Positions 18,843-26,902 of a stretch of DNA of 64,000 nt are shown here, piece after piece. Below the pieces are notes generated by a model. It saw nothing but the letters and a program-made list of their open reading frames with translations. It had not been told where the DNA came from and made no database searches. Each line of letters begins with the position of its first letter. Within the stretch, counting starts at the first letter, position 1. This DNA is from Pseudolactococcus reticulitermitis. Lineage in GTDB: Bacteria; Bacillota; Bacilli; Lactobacillales; Streptococcaceae. Position numbers and translations under genes: made by a program. The stretch lies in the NCBI RefSeq assembly GCF_002260845.1, contig NZ_BEDT01000005.1, positions 124,001 through 188,000 on the forward strand. Reading direction: 5' to 3'.

Positions 18843-19763
18843 ATGAAAAAAATTCAAATTGCTAATACGGACATGACAGCTAGCCAACTTATTTTAGGCT
18901 GTATGCGCATTAACGAAGCAGGAAAAAATCCTGTTGAGGTAATCCAAACAGCTTATGATAACGGGATTAATTTCTTTGATCATGCAGACATCTATGGTCG
19001 TGGCGAGTGCGAAACGATTTTCGCGCAAGCCTTGAAAGAAACGAGTATCTCACGTTCAGATATTTATCTCCAATCTAAAGTTGGCATCCGACCAGGCATT
19101 GCTTTTGACTTTTCAAAAGCCCATATCATCGAGGCTGTTGAAGGCTCTTTGAAACGCTTAGACACAGACTATCTGGATGCCCTGCTTTTGCACCGTCCAG
19201 ATACCTTGGTTGAACCTGAAGAAGTTGCAGAAGCCTTTTCTCAACTTGAAAAAGCTGGTAAAGTTCGTGCCTTCGGGGTATCCAATCAAAACCCTAGTCA
19301 AATCGAACTCTTGAAAACAGCTGTTAAACAGCCAATGAATATCAATCAACTGCAATTTGGTCTCAAACACACTGGCATGATTGACGCGGGCATTAATGTC
19401 AATATGGAAAATCAAGCAGGTCTGGTTCGTGATGGTGGTATTCTGGAATATTCACGCATTCAAGAGATGACGATTCAAGCTTGGTCGCCTTTCCAATACG
19501 GCTTCTTCGAGGGTGTCTTTGTTGGCGATACTGAAAAATTCCCTGAGCTCAATGCTAGATTGCAAGAACTTGCAGACCAATACAAGGTGACACCGTCTGG
19601 TATTGCGGTCGCCTTCATCAACCGCCATCCTGCTAAGATTCAAACGATTCTGGGTACGATGACGCCATCCCGCATTATCGAAGCGACAGAAGCAGCCGAT
19701 ATTGTGCTGACACGTGAAGAATGGTACAGCTTATATATGGCAGCCGGCAATATCTTGCCATAA
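18843..19763 (+). CDS. Aldo/keto reductase (YcsN-like)
   Basis: An NADPH-dependent oxidoreductase of unknown substrate, 306 residues. Family features: FFDHADIYGRGECE (catalytic Asp and Tyr), the Lys in LQSKVGI and the His in LLHRPD complete the D-Y-K-H tetrad; GVSNQNPSQIE and the C-terminal QTILGTMTPSRI are cofactor-site elements. It is monocistronic, with a cre site at its promoter and its own terminator, so it is probably tied to carbon status. Confidence 0.88.
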   Translation: MKKIQIANTDMTASQLILGCMRINEAGKNPVEVIQTAYDNGINFFDHADIYGRGECETIFAQALKETSISRSDIYLQSKVGIRPGIAFDFSKAHIIEAVEGSLKRLDTDYLDALLLHRPDTLVEPEEVAEAFSQLEKAGKVRAFGVSNQNPSQIELLKTAVKQPMNINQLQFGLKHTGMIDAGINVNMENQAGLVRDGGILEYSRIQEMTIQAWSPFQYGFFEGVFVGDTEKFPELNARLQELADQYKVTPSGIAVAFINRHPAKIQTILGTMTPSRIIEATEAADIVLTREEWYSLYMAAGNILP

Positions 19764-19768
19764 GCGTA

Positions 19769-19817
19769 AAAAATGCTGGCTATTTCCTAATATAAAGGAA
19801 AAGTCAGCATTTTTTTG
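19769..19817 (+). terminator. Intrinsic terminator of the aldo/keto reductase
   Basis: AAAAATGCTG and inner pairing match CAGCATTTTTTT across a loop containing TTTCCT/AAGGAAA. Confidence 0.8.
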
Positions 19818-19921
19818 TTTTAAATGACATCAATCTCGAAAACGAAGACTATTGTTTGAATTTTTTGTAAAAATACCTTATAATGAAATTAACTCAAAAA
19901 CTACAGAAGTGAGGTGAAGAT

Positions 19922-20188
19922 ATGAGTTTTACAGATGAAACAGTTCGTTTCGAGTTTGATGACTCGAGCAAAAAAGAAATTGGCGAAACACTCGTCAGTG
20001 TCTACAAGTCTCTCGGCGAAAAAGGCTACAATCCGATTAACCAAATGGTCGGTTATGTCTTATCAGGTGACCCGGCTTATATCCCGCGCCACAACGATGC
20101 TAGAAACAAAATCCGTCGTTTTGACCGAGATGACATCGTTGAAGAATTGATTAAAAATTACCTCAAGGATCAAGGTGTCGCACTTTGA
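19922..20188 (+). CDS. ireB: IreB family regulatory phosphoprotein
   Basis: An 88-residue UPF0297/YrzL protein. IreB of enterococci is a substrate of the PASTA kinase IreK and affects cell-wall stress tolerance. The conserved [35 protein letters not shown] and [13 protein letters not shown] are all present. The start ATG follows GTGAGGTGAAGAT. Its TGA overlaps the ruvX ATG, so the genes are coupled. Confidence 0.93.
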   Translation: MSFTDETVRFEFDDSSKKEIGETLVSVYKSLGEKGYNPINQMVGYVLSGDPAYIPRHNDARNKIRRFDRDDIVEELIKNYLKDQGVAL

Positions 20189-20610
20189 TGCAACGGTTAA
20201 TGGGGTTAGACGTCGGTAGCGTGACTGTCGGCGTAGCCGTCAGCGACTTGTTAGGCTATACAGCTCAGCCTGTTGAGACGATTCGGATTAATGAAGCAAA
20301 AGCAGATTATGGGTTTGAGCGTTTGGCAGAGCTTGTCACAGAGTACAAGCCTGCTAAATTTGTCTTAGGCTTGCCGAAACACATGAATAACGACGAAGGG
20401 ATTCGGGCGCAAGCCAGTCGTCATTATGGTGATTTGTTGTTGGAAAAATTTGGGATTCCTGTCGATTATCAAGATGAACGGCTCACGACAGCTCAGGCAG
20501 AGAAAATATTAATTCAAGGCCACACACGTCGTGAAAATCGCAAAAAATATATTGATAAATTGGCGGCTGTGCTGATTTTACAGAACTACCTTGATAGCCA
20601 TACCTTATAA
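20188..20610 (+). CDS. ruvX: Holliday junction resolvase-like protein RuvX/YqgF
   Basis: A 140-residue RNase H-fold nuclease linked to pre-16S rRNA processing and recombination. LGLDVGS-like start ([16 protein letters not shown]), VLGLPKHMN and [10 protein letters not shown] carry the acidic metal ligands. The start is taken as the ATG at 20188, overlapping the ireB stop; a TTG just before is less likely. ireB-ruvX-yrzB is a conserved Bacillota cluster. Confidence 0.94.
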   Translation: MQRLMGLDVGSVTVGVAVSDLLGYTAQPVETIRINEAKADYGFERLAELVTEYKPAKFVLGLPKHMNNDEGIRAQASRHYGDLLLEKFGIPVDYQDERLTTAQAEKILIQGHTRRENRKKYIDKLAAVLILQNYLDSHTL

Positions 20611-20630
20611 ACTAGATTACGGAGTAAAAA

Positions 20631-20954
20631 ATGACTGAACAGACACATCATCATGATCACAACCATGAACATGAGCAAGAATTTATCACGTTGATCGATG
20701 ACAACGGCAATGAAACCTTATTTGAAATTCTTTTGACAATCGATGGTCAAGAAGAATTTGGCAAAAACTATGTCCTCGTTGTGCCAGCCGGTGCGGAAGA
20801 AGATGAAAATGGTGAAGTTGAAATCCAAGCCTATGCTTACACACAAAGTGAAGACGGCACTGAAGGAGACCTTTTGCCAATCCCAGAAGATGCAAATGAA
20901 GAATGGGATATGATTGAAGAAGTCTTTAATACCTTTGTAGAAGAACAAGACTAA
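20631..20954 (+). CDS. yrzB: DUF1292 (UPF0473) protein
   Basis: A 107-residue acidic protein of unknown function. It begins with a His-rich stretch ([12 protein letters not shown]), then the DUF1292 core [19 protein letters not shown] and a C-terminal [17 protein letters not shown]. It lies 20 bp after ruvX behind ACGGAG, completing the conserved cluster. The His-rich start could bind metal; that is only suggested by composition. Confidence 0.9.
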   Translation: MTEQTHHHDHNHEHEQEFITLIDDNGNETLFEILLTIDGQEEFGKNYVLVVPAGAEEDENGEVEIQAYAYTQSEDGTEGDLLPIPEDANEEWDMIEEVFNTFVEEQD

Positions 20955-21063
20955 CCTGACTAAAATAAAACTCTGGAAGATGCTGAGACAAAAGTCCCCA
21001 GTTACTGAAAGAAAAAACAAACTAGTCCAATCAATTTTGATTGTGATGTGACCCCAAGACTAT

Positions 21064-21089
21064 AGACTTTCCCAAAAGGAAGGTCTTTT
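21064..21089 (+). terminator. Terminator-like hairpin 110 bp after yrzB
   Basis: AGACTTTCC (21064-21072) pairs with GGAAGGTCT (21078-21086, one G-U pair), followed by TTTT. Confidence 0.55.
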
Positions 21090-21092
21090 CTG

Positions 21093-21242
21093 ATGTCGAA
21101 ATATTCGTTTGAGTTGTTAGATACCGATTTTTTGAAAGTGGCACTCTTCAGCGTAAACGCCAAAATACAGCGTACTCAAGACAATTTGAGAGATAAGCCA
21201 TCCCTGAGATTTATGAATATTTGGCGAAAGATCCTGAACTAG
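21093..21242 (+). pseudogene. Decayed transposase-like fragment
   Basis: A 49-codon ORF begins MSKYSFEL behind AAGGAAGG. That start is like the OrfA N-terminus of IS3/IS150-type elements, but the sequence after residue 8 does not continue the transposase helix-turn-helix. Another frame over the same bases reads EIYEYLAKDPELETLY, so several frames look gene-like. I read this as remnants of more than one former gene. Weak call. Confidence 0.3.
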
Positions 21243-21573
21243 AGACACTCTATATCCCACTTTTTTGATGACAATATAAAAAGCTGTCTTTCTACCCATA
21301 GATGATGCTTGCAATAGAGGAAATGTTGAGAAATTGTATCAGAAAAGTTTCAGTGTATTTAGAATCACTTTAAACATGTGAAAAAAACGAGATAATAGCA
21401 ATGTAAACTTAAAAAAGTTTTCGTTATAAAAAAATATAATCAATAGTTGATAAAACATGCTAAATATATTAAAATAAAGTATAGTATTTTTATGGTATAA
21501 GTAAAGATTGGTTAAGAAGATTAGAAAATAAATCATAAAAATGAAACATTTGACAGCAAAGGAGGCGTTGATT

Positions 21574-21618
21574 ATGATTGGCAGAGCAGGCTTTAATCTT
21601 TTTTACAATACGTCATAA
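21574..21618 (+). CDS. Possible 14-residue ORF with a perfect ribosome site
   Basis: AAAGGAGG (21558-21565) stands 8 bp before an ATG that opens only 14 codons (MIGRAGFNLFYNTS). It lies 130 bp before a surface protein gene. It may be a leader peptide, a tiny peptide, or the start of a broken gene. Confidence 0.3.
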   Translation: MIGRAGFNLFYNTS

Positions 21619-21747
21619 ACTTAGCTTTGAATCCAATGTCGGACATGATGTCTTGCTTTGATTTTGTGTTCAGTTTTTTTGTATCGTAAGTTGTTTTAGG
21701 ATTTAAGTACAGTTTAAAAACTATATTTCTAAGAATAGAGGGGAAAT

Positions 21748-23805
21748 ATGATGAAACAGACGCACTTTAGAAATTTGAAATCAGGGAAACACTGGTTATT
21801 TGCAGCATCACTCTTAGCGGTTCTTACGGGCAGTGCTTTGCAGACACCCGTATATGCAGCTGAAACGACAGCCACAACGACGCAAAGCGCAGCCGAATCA
21901 ACCTTGCCTGTTCACCATGTTGATTATGATTCACTGACAGCTGCTGAAAAGGCGGCGATTGTCAAAACAGTGCCGACCGCTAAAAAGTCAGCAGACAAGG
22001 GGCATTATAAACTCGTCTATCAAAAAATAGGCGGCCAGTTGCCAACCACTTACAATACGACACCCATCACGACAGGAAATACCGCAAACACGACAAAATT
22101 ACCGACAACTGGTGAAAAGAGTCAAGCACTTGGTTTGTATGCGGGTGTCGGCTTAACGCTTGCTGTTCTTGGATTGGCAGCCGCTAGTAAGAGTAAAAAA
22201 CGCACGCAAATTTTGATGCTAGTTGCCTTAATTTCGGCTTCTGGGACAGCTAGTGTGACCGCTTATGCGGCGACTGAAATTGCACCACGTGCGACAGTTG
22301 TGCTTGGTGAACAAGTGAAGGTACCTGAAATCGCAGGTTATACTTATGTTGGACATCTTTATGTGGCTGATGAGGCAAAACTACCTGGAACAGGTGATAA
22401 TGACAGCAAGGGCGATAAAGGAGCCCAAGGTGACAAGGGAGCTCAAGGTGACAAGGGCGACAAAGGTGAACAAGGCGACAAAGGTGAGCCTGGAGGACCA
22501 AGTGTTACTGATAACTACACGATTACCTACTATGTAGATGGTCAACTCGTCACAACTCTCGATCCTGATGGCTATCGTTCAGGCGTTAAAACAGTTCACT
22601 TACCAACGCCAAAATTAGCCGAAACGCTGGCCTTCTCAGGTTGGTATGACAATGCAAAATGCACAGGAACACCGATCACAACGATCGGAAAAACTGAAAC
22701 AGGCGACAAAGTCTTTTATGGCAAAACAAGTGTCGCAAAATACACAGTTACCTTTGATACAAAGGGAGGGACAGCTATCGCGCCACAGCTCATCGGTCTT
22801 GCGCAAACGGCGACCAAACCTCTAGATCCTAAGAAAAACGATATGATTAAAAATGTCGTTAAAAAAGGTGTTGCACCAGATAGTGATTTTGCGCTAGAAG
22901 GTTGGTATACTGATGCTGCCTGCACCAACAAATTTGATTTTAAGACCATCATCACAAGTGACCTGACACTCCATGCAAAATGGCAGCTACTGATAACTGA
23001 TGCAGGTGAGAACAATCTAATAGGTGACCGATTCGCTAATCGCCTATTGGGAGACAGAGGGGATACCGTTTGGTTGGCAAATGCTTGGTGGCGAATTGTT
23101 AATGCAGATATCGATAGTATTGTTGTAGGAAAACAAGCCTTGCTCGTAAAAGAGGAGGCCTTAACCAATAAAGAATTAGGCATTTTTGATACCTACACCG
23201 AGTTCCGACAAAATGAAGCCGGTAGGGTTTCTTTTCATGAGGTAACAGAACCGTATACTGGACACTCGAGTACTAATTACTTTATAAATGACACTTCAAC
23301 GGGTTATGAGGACTCCCTCCTAAAACAAAAGATTGATGCCTACTACACCAACACAATTGCTAATTCGGAACAGGAAGCTTTGGTCTTGCCTGTCAGTCTG
23401 AATAACCCAACCTTCTCGCAATGGCAGACCAAACAGGCAGATCTTCTTTGGAGCCGGTATGGAGAGGTTCTACCTAGTGGTACCTATGATGAGTATCAAT
23501 ACAGTTTATCGAATCAAGTTGATGTCATGTGGGATACTAGTGCGCCAACGACACTTGGCGGGCAAAAGCTTGCTTTTGCCTTAGGGATGGGTGATCTTAG
23601 GCGCTATCAGTTAGAAGAGTATAATTTATATCCCGTCCTTTCTATTTTAGGCGGCTATCTTGATGAGACAAATGGTGGTTGGTCACGTTCTCCATATATG
23701 ACTGATTATCATGGCGCTACCTTCTCATACGATGGGGTACTTTCCTATTATGAGTTAGATAGTCCCAACTATGTTCGTCCGGCAATCGTTGTCCAAATTG
23801 ACTAA
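21748..23805 (+). CDS. Surface protein with an internal LPXTG sorting signal, collagen-like repeats and a C-terminal domain
   Basis: A 685-residue protein; the ATG at 21748 or 21751 follows AGGGGAAAT. A signal peptide (LFAASLLAVLTGSAL...VYAA) opens it. LPTTG at residue 118 is followed by a hydrophobic stretch and SKSKKR, a complete sorting signal, yet the protein continues. A second hydrophobic segment (ILMLVALISASGTASVTAYAA, about 154-175) follows, then LPGTG (212), about nine Gly-X-Y triplets (222-251, GDKGAQ/GEQ), two repeats of the Listeria-Bacteroides type, and a 250-residue C-terminal domain beginning AWWRIVN that recalls DUF6273. It could be a fusion of two exported proteins or a protein split by sortase. 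Role unknown. Confidence 0.75.
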   Translation: MMKQTHFRNLKSGKHWLFAASLLAVLTGSALQTPVYAAETTATTTQSAAESTLPVHHVDYDSLTAAEKAAIVKTVPTAKKSADKGHYKLVYQKIGGQLPTTYNTTPITTGNTANTTKLPTTGEKSQALGLYAGVGLTLAVLGLAAASKSKKRTQILMLVALISASGTASVTAYAATEIAPRATVVLGEQVKVPEIAGYTYVGHLYVADEAKLPGTGDNDSKGDKGAQGDKGAQGDKGDKGEQGDKGEPGGPSVTDNYTITYYVDGQLVTTLDPDGYRSGVKTVHLPTPKLAETLAFSGWYDNAKCTGTPITTIGKTETGDKVFYGKTSVAKYTVTFDTKGGTAIAPQLIGLAQTATKPLDPKKNDMIKNVVKKGVAPDSDFALEGWYTDAACTNKFDFKTIITSDLTLHAKWQLLITDAGENNLIGDRFANRLLGDRGDTVWLANAWWRIVNADIDSIVVGKQALLVKEEALTNKELGIFDTYTEFRQNEAGRVSFHEVTEPYTGHSSTNYFINDTSTGYEDSLLKQKIDAYYTNTIANSEQEALVLPVSLNNPTFSQWQTKQADLLWSRYGEVLPSGTYDEYQYSLSNQVDVMWDTSAPTTLGGQKLAFALGMGDLRRYQLEEYNLYPVLSILGGYLDETNGGWSRSPYMTDYHGATFSYDGVLSYYELDSPNYVRPAIVVQID

Positions 23806-23847
23806 TCTATCTGGTAAATCTTAACTTAGCTTATTTTAGTTAATTAT

Positions 23848-23910
23848 AAAAGAGACAAACCGCATGAAATTAACGTTTAAAAAACGAATTTCATGCGGTT
23901 TGTCTCTTTT
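23848..23910. terminator. Perfect 24-bp terminator stem between convergent genes
   Basis: Bases 23848-23871 are the exact reverse complement of 23887-23910 (15-nt loop), with A and T tracts at the ends. It can stop transcription from both the surface protein gene and the minus-strand MFS remnant. Confidence 0.8.
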
Positions 23911-23981
23911 AAGCCTTTTGCCCCAGCCGCTTTCAGAGTTTTTTAGTCGGATGGGAACACTTGTGTGTAGCCCCTGACAAG

Positions 23982-24308
23982 TTAAGTTAGGGGCTCATCA
24001 TCAGTCCTTATCAAATCTTCATCTATTGCATCAGTCATAATCACCATATGATCAAGTTTCTTGACATCTGGCAAGAGTAGGCTTGGGATATTACCGATAA
24101 AAATACTACCACCTGCAAGGACTAGGAGTGGTGGCATGCCTATACCGGGCATAAGGGCGATAAGCATATACATGGCAAGTAAAGTCGGACTTTTAGAGCG
24201 GTCAGTCAAATACCAAATCAAAGCATACTGAGCAATCATACTCGTAAAAAAGGACAGCTGTTGCCCGACAAAGAGGGTAAAGAAATTAGGTTTCCAATTC
24301 GTTTTCAT
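23982..24308 (-). pseudogene. MFS efflux transporter remnant with internal deletion (Mef-like)
   Basis: A 108-codon frame begins like an MFS drug transporter (MKTNWKPNFFTLFVGQQLSFFTSMIAQYALIWYL, first membrane segment). After LIALMPG it jumps to hydrophobic sequence and a soluble tail (DVKKLDHMVIMTDAIDEDLI) normally found far apart or at the C-terminus. About three quarters of a 400-residue transporter is missing, so it cannot work. The start resembles macrolide-efflux-type proteins. A remnant of an in-frame deletion. Confidence 0.6.
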
Positions 24309-24351
24309 ATACTTTAAATTTTATCAAAATATTGACAAGTCTGAAATACCT

Positions 24352-24380
24352 TTGATTATTTAAATTGAAAAGTTTATAAT
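24352..24380 (+). promoter_or_regulatory. Promoter of the aminotransferase gene
   Basis: TTGATT (24352-24357), 17 bp, TATAAT (24375-24380). Confidence 0.65.
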
Positions 24381-24467
24381 AGATGAAACGAGGTAAAAAA
24401 GACTCAGATGTATCATCTGCTTGCTTTATTTTACGGCCATCGTTCTGCAATCGCTAAAGGAGTAGCC

Positions 24468-25682
24468 ATGAAATTTTTTGAAAAATCCGATAAACTTGAT
24501 GATGTTGCCTATGATATTCGTGGTCCAGTCTTGGATGAAGCGAATCGCATGCGCGCCAATGGCGAGAAGATTTTGCGCCTCAATACAGGCAATCCAGCCG
24601 AATTTGGTTTTACAGCGCCCGATGAGGTCATCCGTGATTTAATCATGAATGCGCGTGATAGTGAGGGCTATTCAGACAGTAAAGGCATCTTTAGCGCGCG
24701 TAAAGCGATTATGCAGTACTGCCAAGTGCTAGGGTTTCCAAATGTTGACGTTGACGATATTTACCTCGGCAATGGTGTCAGTGAATTGATTTCTATGTCC
24801 ATGAATGGCTTGCTAAATACAGGCGATGAAGTCTTAGTTCCCATGCCAGACTATCCCCTTTGGACGGCGTCGATTAGTTTGGCGGGCGGTCATGCGGTGC
24901 ATTATCTCTGCGATGAATCAGCAGAATGGTATCCAGATATTGATGACATCAAGTCGAAAATCACGTCAAATACCAAGGCGATTGTCATCATCAATCCGAA
25001 TAATCCAACGGGTGCAGTTTACCCACGTGACATTTTGTTAGATATCGTTGAAATCGCGCGTCAGAATGATTTAATCATCTTCTCAGATGAGATTTATGAT
25101 CGGATTATTATGGATGGCATCAAGCACGTGCCCATCGCGACTTTGGCACCAGACTTATTTGTCGTGACCATGAATGGCTTGTCAAAATCACACCGTGTGG
25201 CTGGTTTCCGTGTCGGCTGGATGGTGCTGTCAGGCGATAAAAGCCACGTACAAGGCTATATCGAAGGCTTAAATATGCTAGCCAACATGCGGCTTTGTTC
25301 CAATGTTTTGGCGCAACAGGTCGTCCAAACGTCGTTAGGTGGCACGCAGTCTGTGGATGAATTGCTCCTGCCGGGTGGCCGTATCTATGAGCAACGCGAA
25401 TTTATCTATAAGGCCATGAATGAAATTCCAGGGATTTCAGCGGTGAAACCCAAAGCCGCTTTTTATATCTTCCCTAAAATCGACACCGCTAGGTATAATA
25501 TTCATGACGATGAACAATTTGTTTTAGATTTCCTCAAACAAGAAAAAGTCATGTTGGTACATGGTCGTGGCTTTAACTGGAAAGATCCAGATCATTTCCG
25601 GATTGTTTACATGCCACGTGTTGATGAATTAGCACAAATCCAAGAGAAAATGACACGATTCTTGTCTAAATATCGTCAGTAG
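24468..25682 (+). CDS. alaA: Alanine-type aminotransferase (AlaA/AlaT-like)
   Basis: A 404-residue class I/II PLP aminotransferase. The N-terminus (EKSDKLDDVAYDIRGPVL, LNTGNPAEFGF) and SDEIYDRII, with the PLP lysine K240 in NGLSKSHRVAGFR, closely follow E. coli AlaA, which interconverts alanine and glutamate via pyruvate. The start is the ATG at 24468 behind AAAGGAG; an in-frame ATG at 24408 has no site. It is followed by codY, as in other lactococci, linking amino-acid supply with its regulator. Confidence 0.9.
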   Translation: MKFFEKSDKLDDVAYDIRGPVLDEANRMRANGEKILRLNTGNPAEFGFTAPDEVIRDLIMNARDSEGYSDSKGIFSARKAIMQYCQVLGFPNVDVDDIYLGNGVSELISMSMNGLLNTGDEVLVPMPDYPLWTASISLAGGHAVHYLCDESAEWYPDIDDIKSKITSNTKAIVIINPNNPTGAVYPRDILLDIVEIARQNDLIIFSDEIYDRIIMDGIKHVPIATLAPDLFVVTMNGLSKSHRVAGFRVGWMVLSGDKSHVQGYIEGLNMLANMRLCSNVLAQQVVQTSLGGTQSVDELLLPGGRIYEQREFIYKAMNEIPGISAVKPKAAFYIFPKIDTARYNIHDDEQFVLDFLKQEKVMLVHGRGFNWKDPDHFRIVYMPRVDELAQIQEKMTRFLSKYRQ

Positions 25683-25708
25683 CTGTCTTAATATAGAAAA
25701 CAATAAAT

Positions 25709-25753
25709 AATTTTCTGAATATTGTTGTATTTCTGATTTGTTCTTGTTATAAT
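25709..25753 (+). promoter_or_regulatory. codY promoter with a CodY box
   Basis: TTGTAT (25725-25730), 17 bp, TATAAT (25748-25753). Directly upstream, AATTTTCTGAATATT (25709-25723) matches the CodY box AATTTTCWGAAAATT at 14 of 15 positions, pointing to autoregulation. Confidence 0.75.
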
Positions 25754-25788
25754 GAAAGTATAGAATCTTTTTTGAAAATAGGAGAAGT

Positions 25789-26577
25789 ATGACTACTTTA
25801 TTAGAAAAAACAAGAAGAATTACGGCGATTTTGCAAGAGGGACTTAACAATTCTAGCGAAGAATTACCGTATAATGGCTTATCAGAACGCTTGTCAGCGG
25901 TGATTGATTGTAACTCTGTTGTTATCGATGGCAAGGGTGTCGTCCTTGGCTATGCCATGCCTTACAAGACAAACAACGACCGTGTTGAAGCGATGTTTGA
26001 TGAACGCAAATTATCAGATGAGTATGTGCAAGTGGCCTCACGGACTTACGATACGGAGGCTAACTTGCCTGCTGATGCCATGCTGTCACTCTACCCACAA
26101 GAAGTTGTCAAAGACCATCCAAATGGTAAAACAACGGTTGCACCGATTTATGGGAGTGGCCTGCGTTTAGGGACATTTATCATCTGGCGCAATGAAGAAG
26201 CGTTCAGCGATGATGATTTGGTCCTGGTTGAACTCGCAACGACAGTTATTGGCATTCAGTTGTCAAATCTTCAAATCGAGAAGATGGAAGAAAATATCCG
26301 TAAGTCAGCAGCTGTCAATATGGCAGTTAGCACCCTGTCTTATTCTGAAATGAAAGCTGTTAAAGCGATTCTTGAAGAATTAGGTGGCGATGAAGGCCGT
26401 TTGACAGCCTCAGTGATTGCTGATAAAATTGGGATTACACGTTCCGTCATCGTCAATGCCCTTCGTAAACTGGAGTCAGCAGGGATTATTGAATCTCGCT
26501 CACTTGGCATGAAGGGAACTTACCTTAAAGTTGTCAATGAAGGCATTTATGAAAAACTTGAAGGTCGCAACTTTTAA
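25789..26577 (+). CDS. codY: Global nutritional regulator CodY
   Basis: Represses amino-acid and peptide-use genes when branched-chain amino acids are plentiful. The protein is 262 residues. An N-terminal GAF-type effector domain (about 1-155) binds Ile/Leu/Val; in lactococci GTP is not needed (family knowledge). The C-terminal winged helix-turn-helix [41 protein letters not shown] is diagnostic. The start ATG follows ATAGGAGAAGT. Confidence 0.97.
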   Translation: MTTLLEKTRRITAILQEGLNNSSEELPYNGLSERLSAVIDCNSVVIDGKGVVLGYAMPYKTNNDRVEAMFDERKLSDEYVQVASRTYDTEANLPADAMLSLYPQEVVKDHPNGKTTVAPIYGSGLRLGTFIIWRNEEAFSDDDLVLVELATTVIGIQLSNLQIEKMEENIRKSAAVNMAVSTLSYSEMKAVKAILEELGGDEGRLTASVIADKIGITRSVIVNALRKLESAGIIESRSLGMKGTYLKVVNEGIYEKLEGRNF

Positions 26578-26594
26578 GAAATAGGAGTAGTCAT

Positions 26595-26768
26595 CCTCAA
26601 ATCAGTTAAGAGAGCGCTTGTTGCTGGGAATAGCGCCTGATGAGGCTGACGAAGAACACTATTTTAAATCAATTCAATAAAGCATAATAAGGTTGTCTCT
26701 TGACAACGAATTAAGGTGGCACCACGAATTTCGTCCTTTTCCGACGATATTTGGGTGCTATTTTTGTT
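26595..26768 (+). promoter_or_regulatory. T-box riboswitch controlling aspS
   Basis: The leader has AGAGAG at its 5' side, a stem I region with a likely GAC (Asp) specifier at 26648-26650, and the T-box AAGGTGGCACCACG (26713-26726). The T-box overlaps a terminator: GGCACC and CGTC on the left pair with GACG and GGGTGC on the right, then TATTTTT. Uncharged tRNA-Asp should favour read-through. The specifier is inferred from position and from the downstream gene. Confidence 0.85.
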
Positions 26769-26902
26769 AAATTTGACTAGGTAAACTGCAAAAACAGTGG
26801 TCTGGTATCTAACAGTGATGATAAAAACACCGTTGTGCTAGGGTCATCCACCATTGGCACAAGCCAATCAATCAGTCTAAATTTAAAGAAGCAGAGGAAA
26901 AC

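Larger units (their letters stand above)
20955..21747. other. Gene-poor AT-rich region with decayed sequences
   Basis: About 790 bp. The first 350 bp look like mobile-element debris (GCTGAGACAAAAGTCC, a terminator, and a frame starting MSKYSFEL that decays). The rest is AT-rich and holds a 14-codon ORF with a perfect ribosome site. No intact gene is seen. A TATAGT-like -10 occurs near 21481. Confidence 0.5.

Noticed and set aside
22716-23183. Minus-strand ORF of 155 codons inside the surface protein
   Set aside because: Long but antisense to a clear domain region, no ribosome site and no recognisable family.
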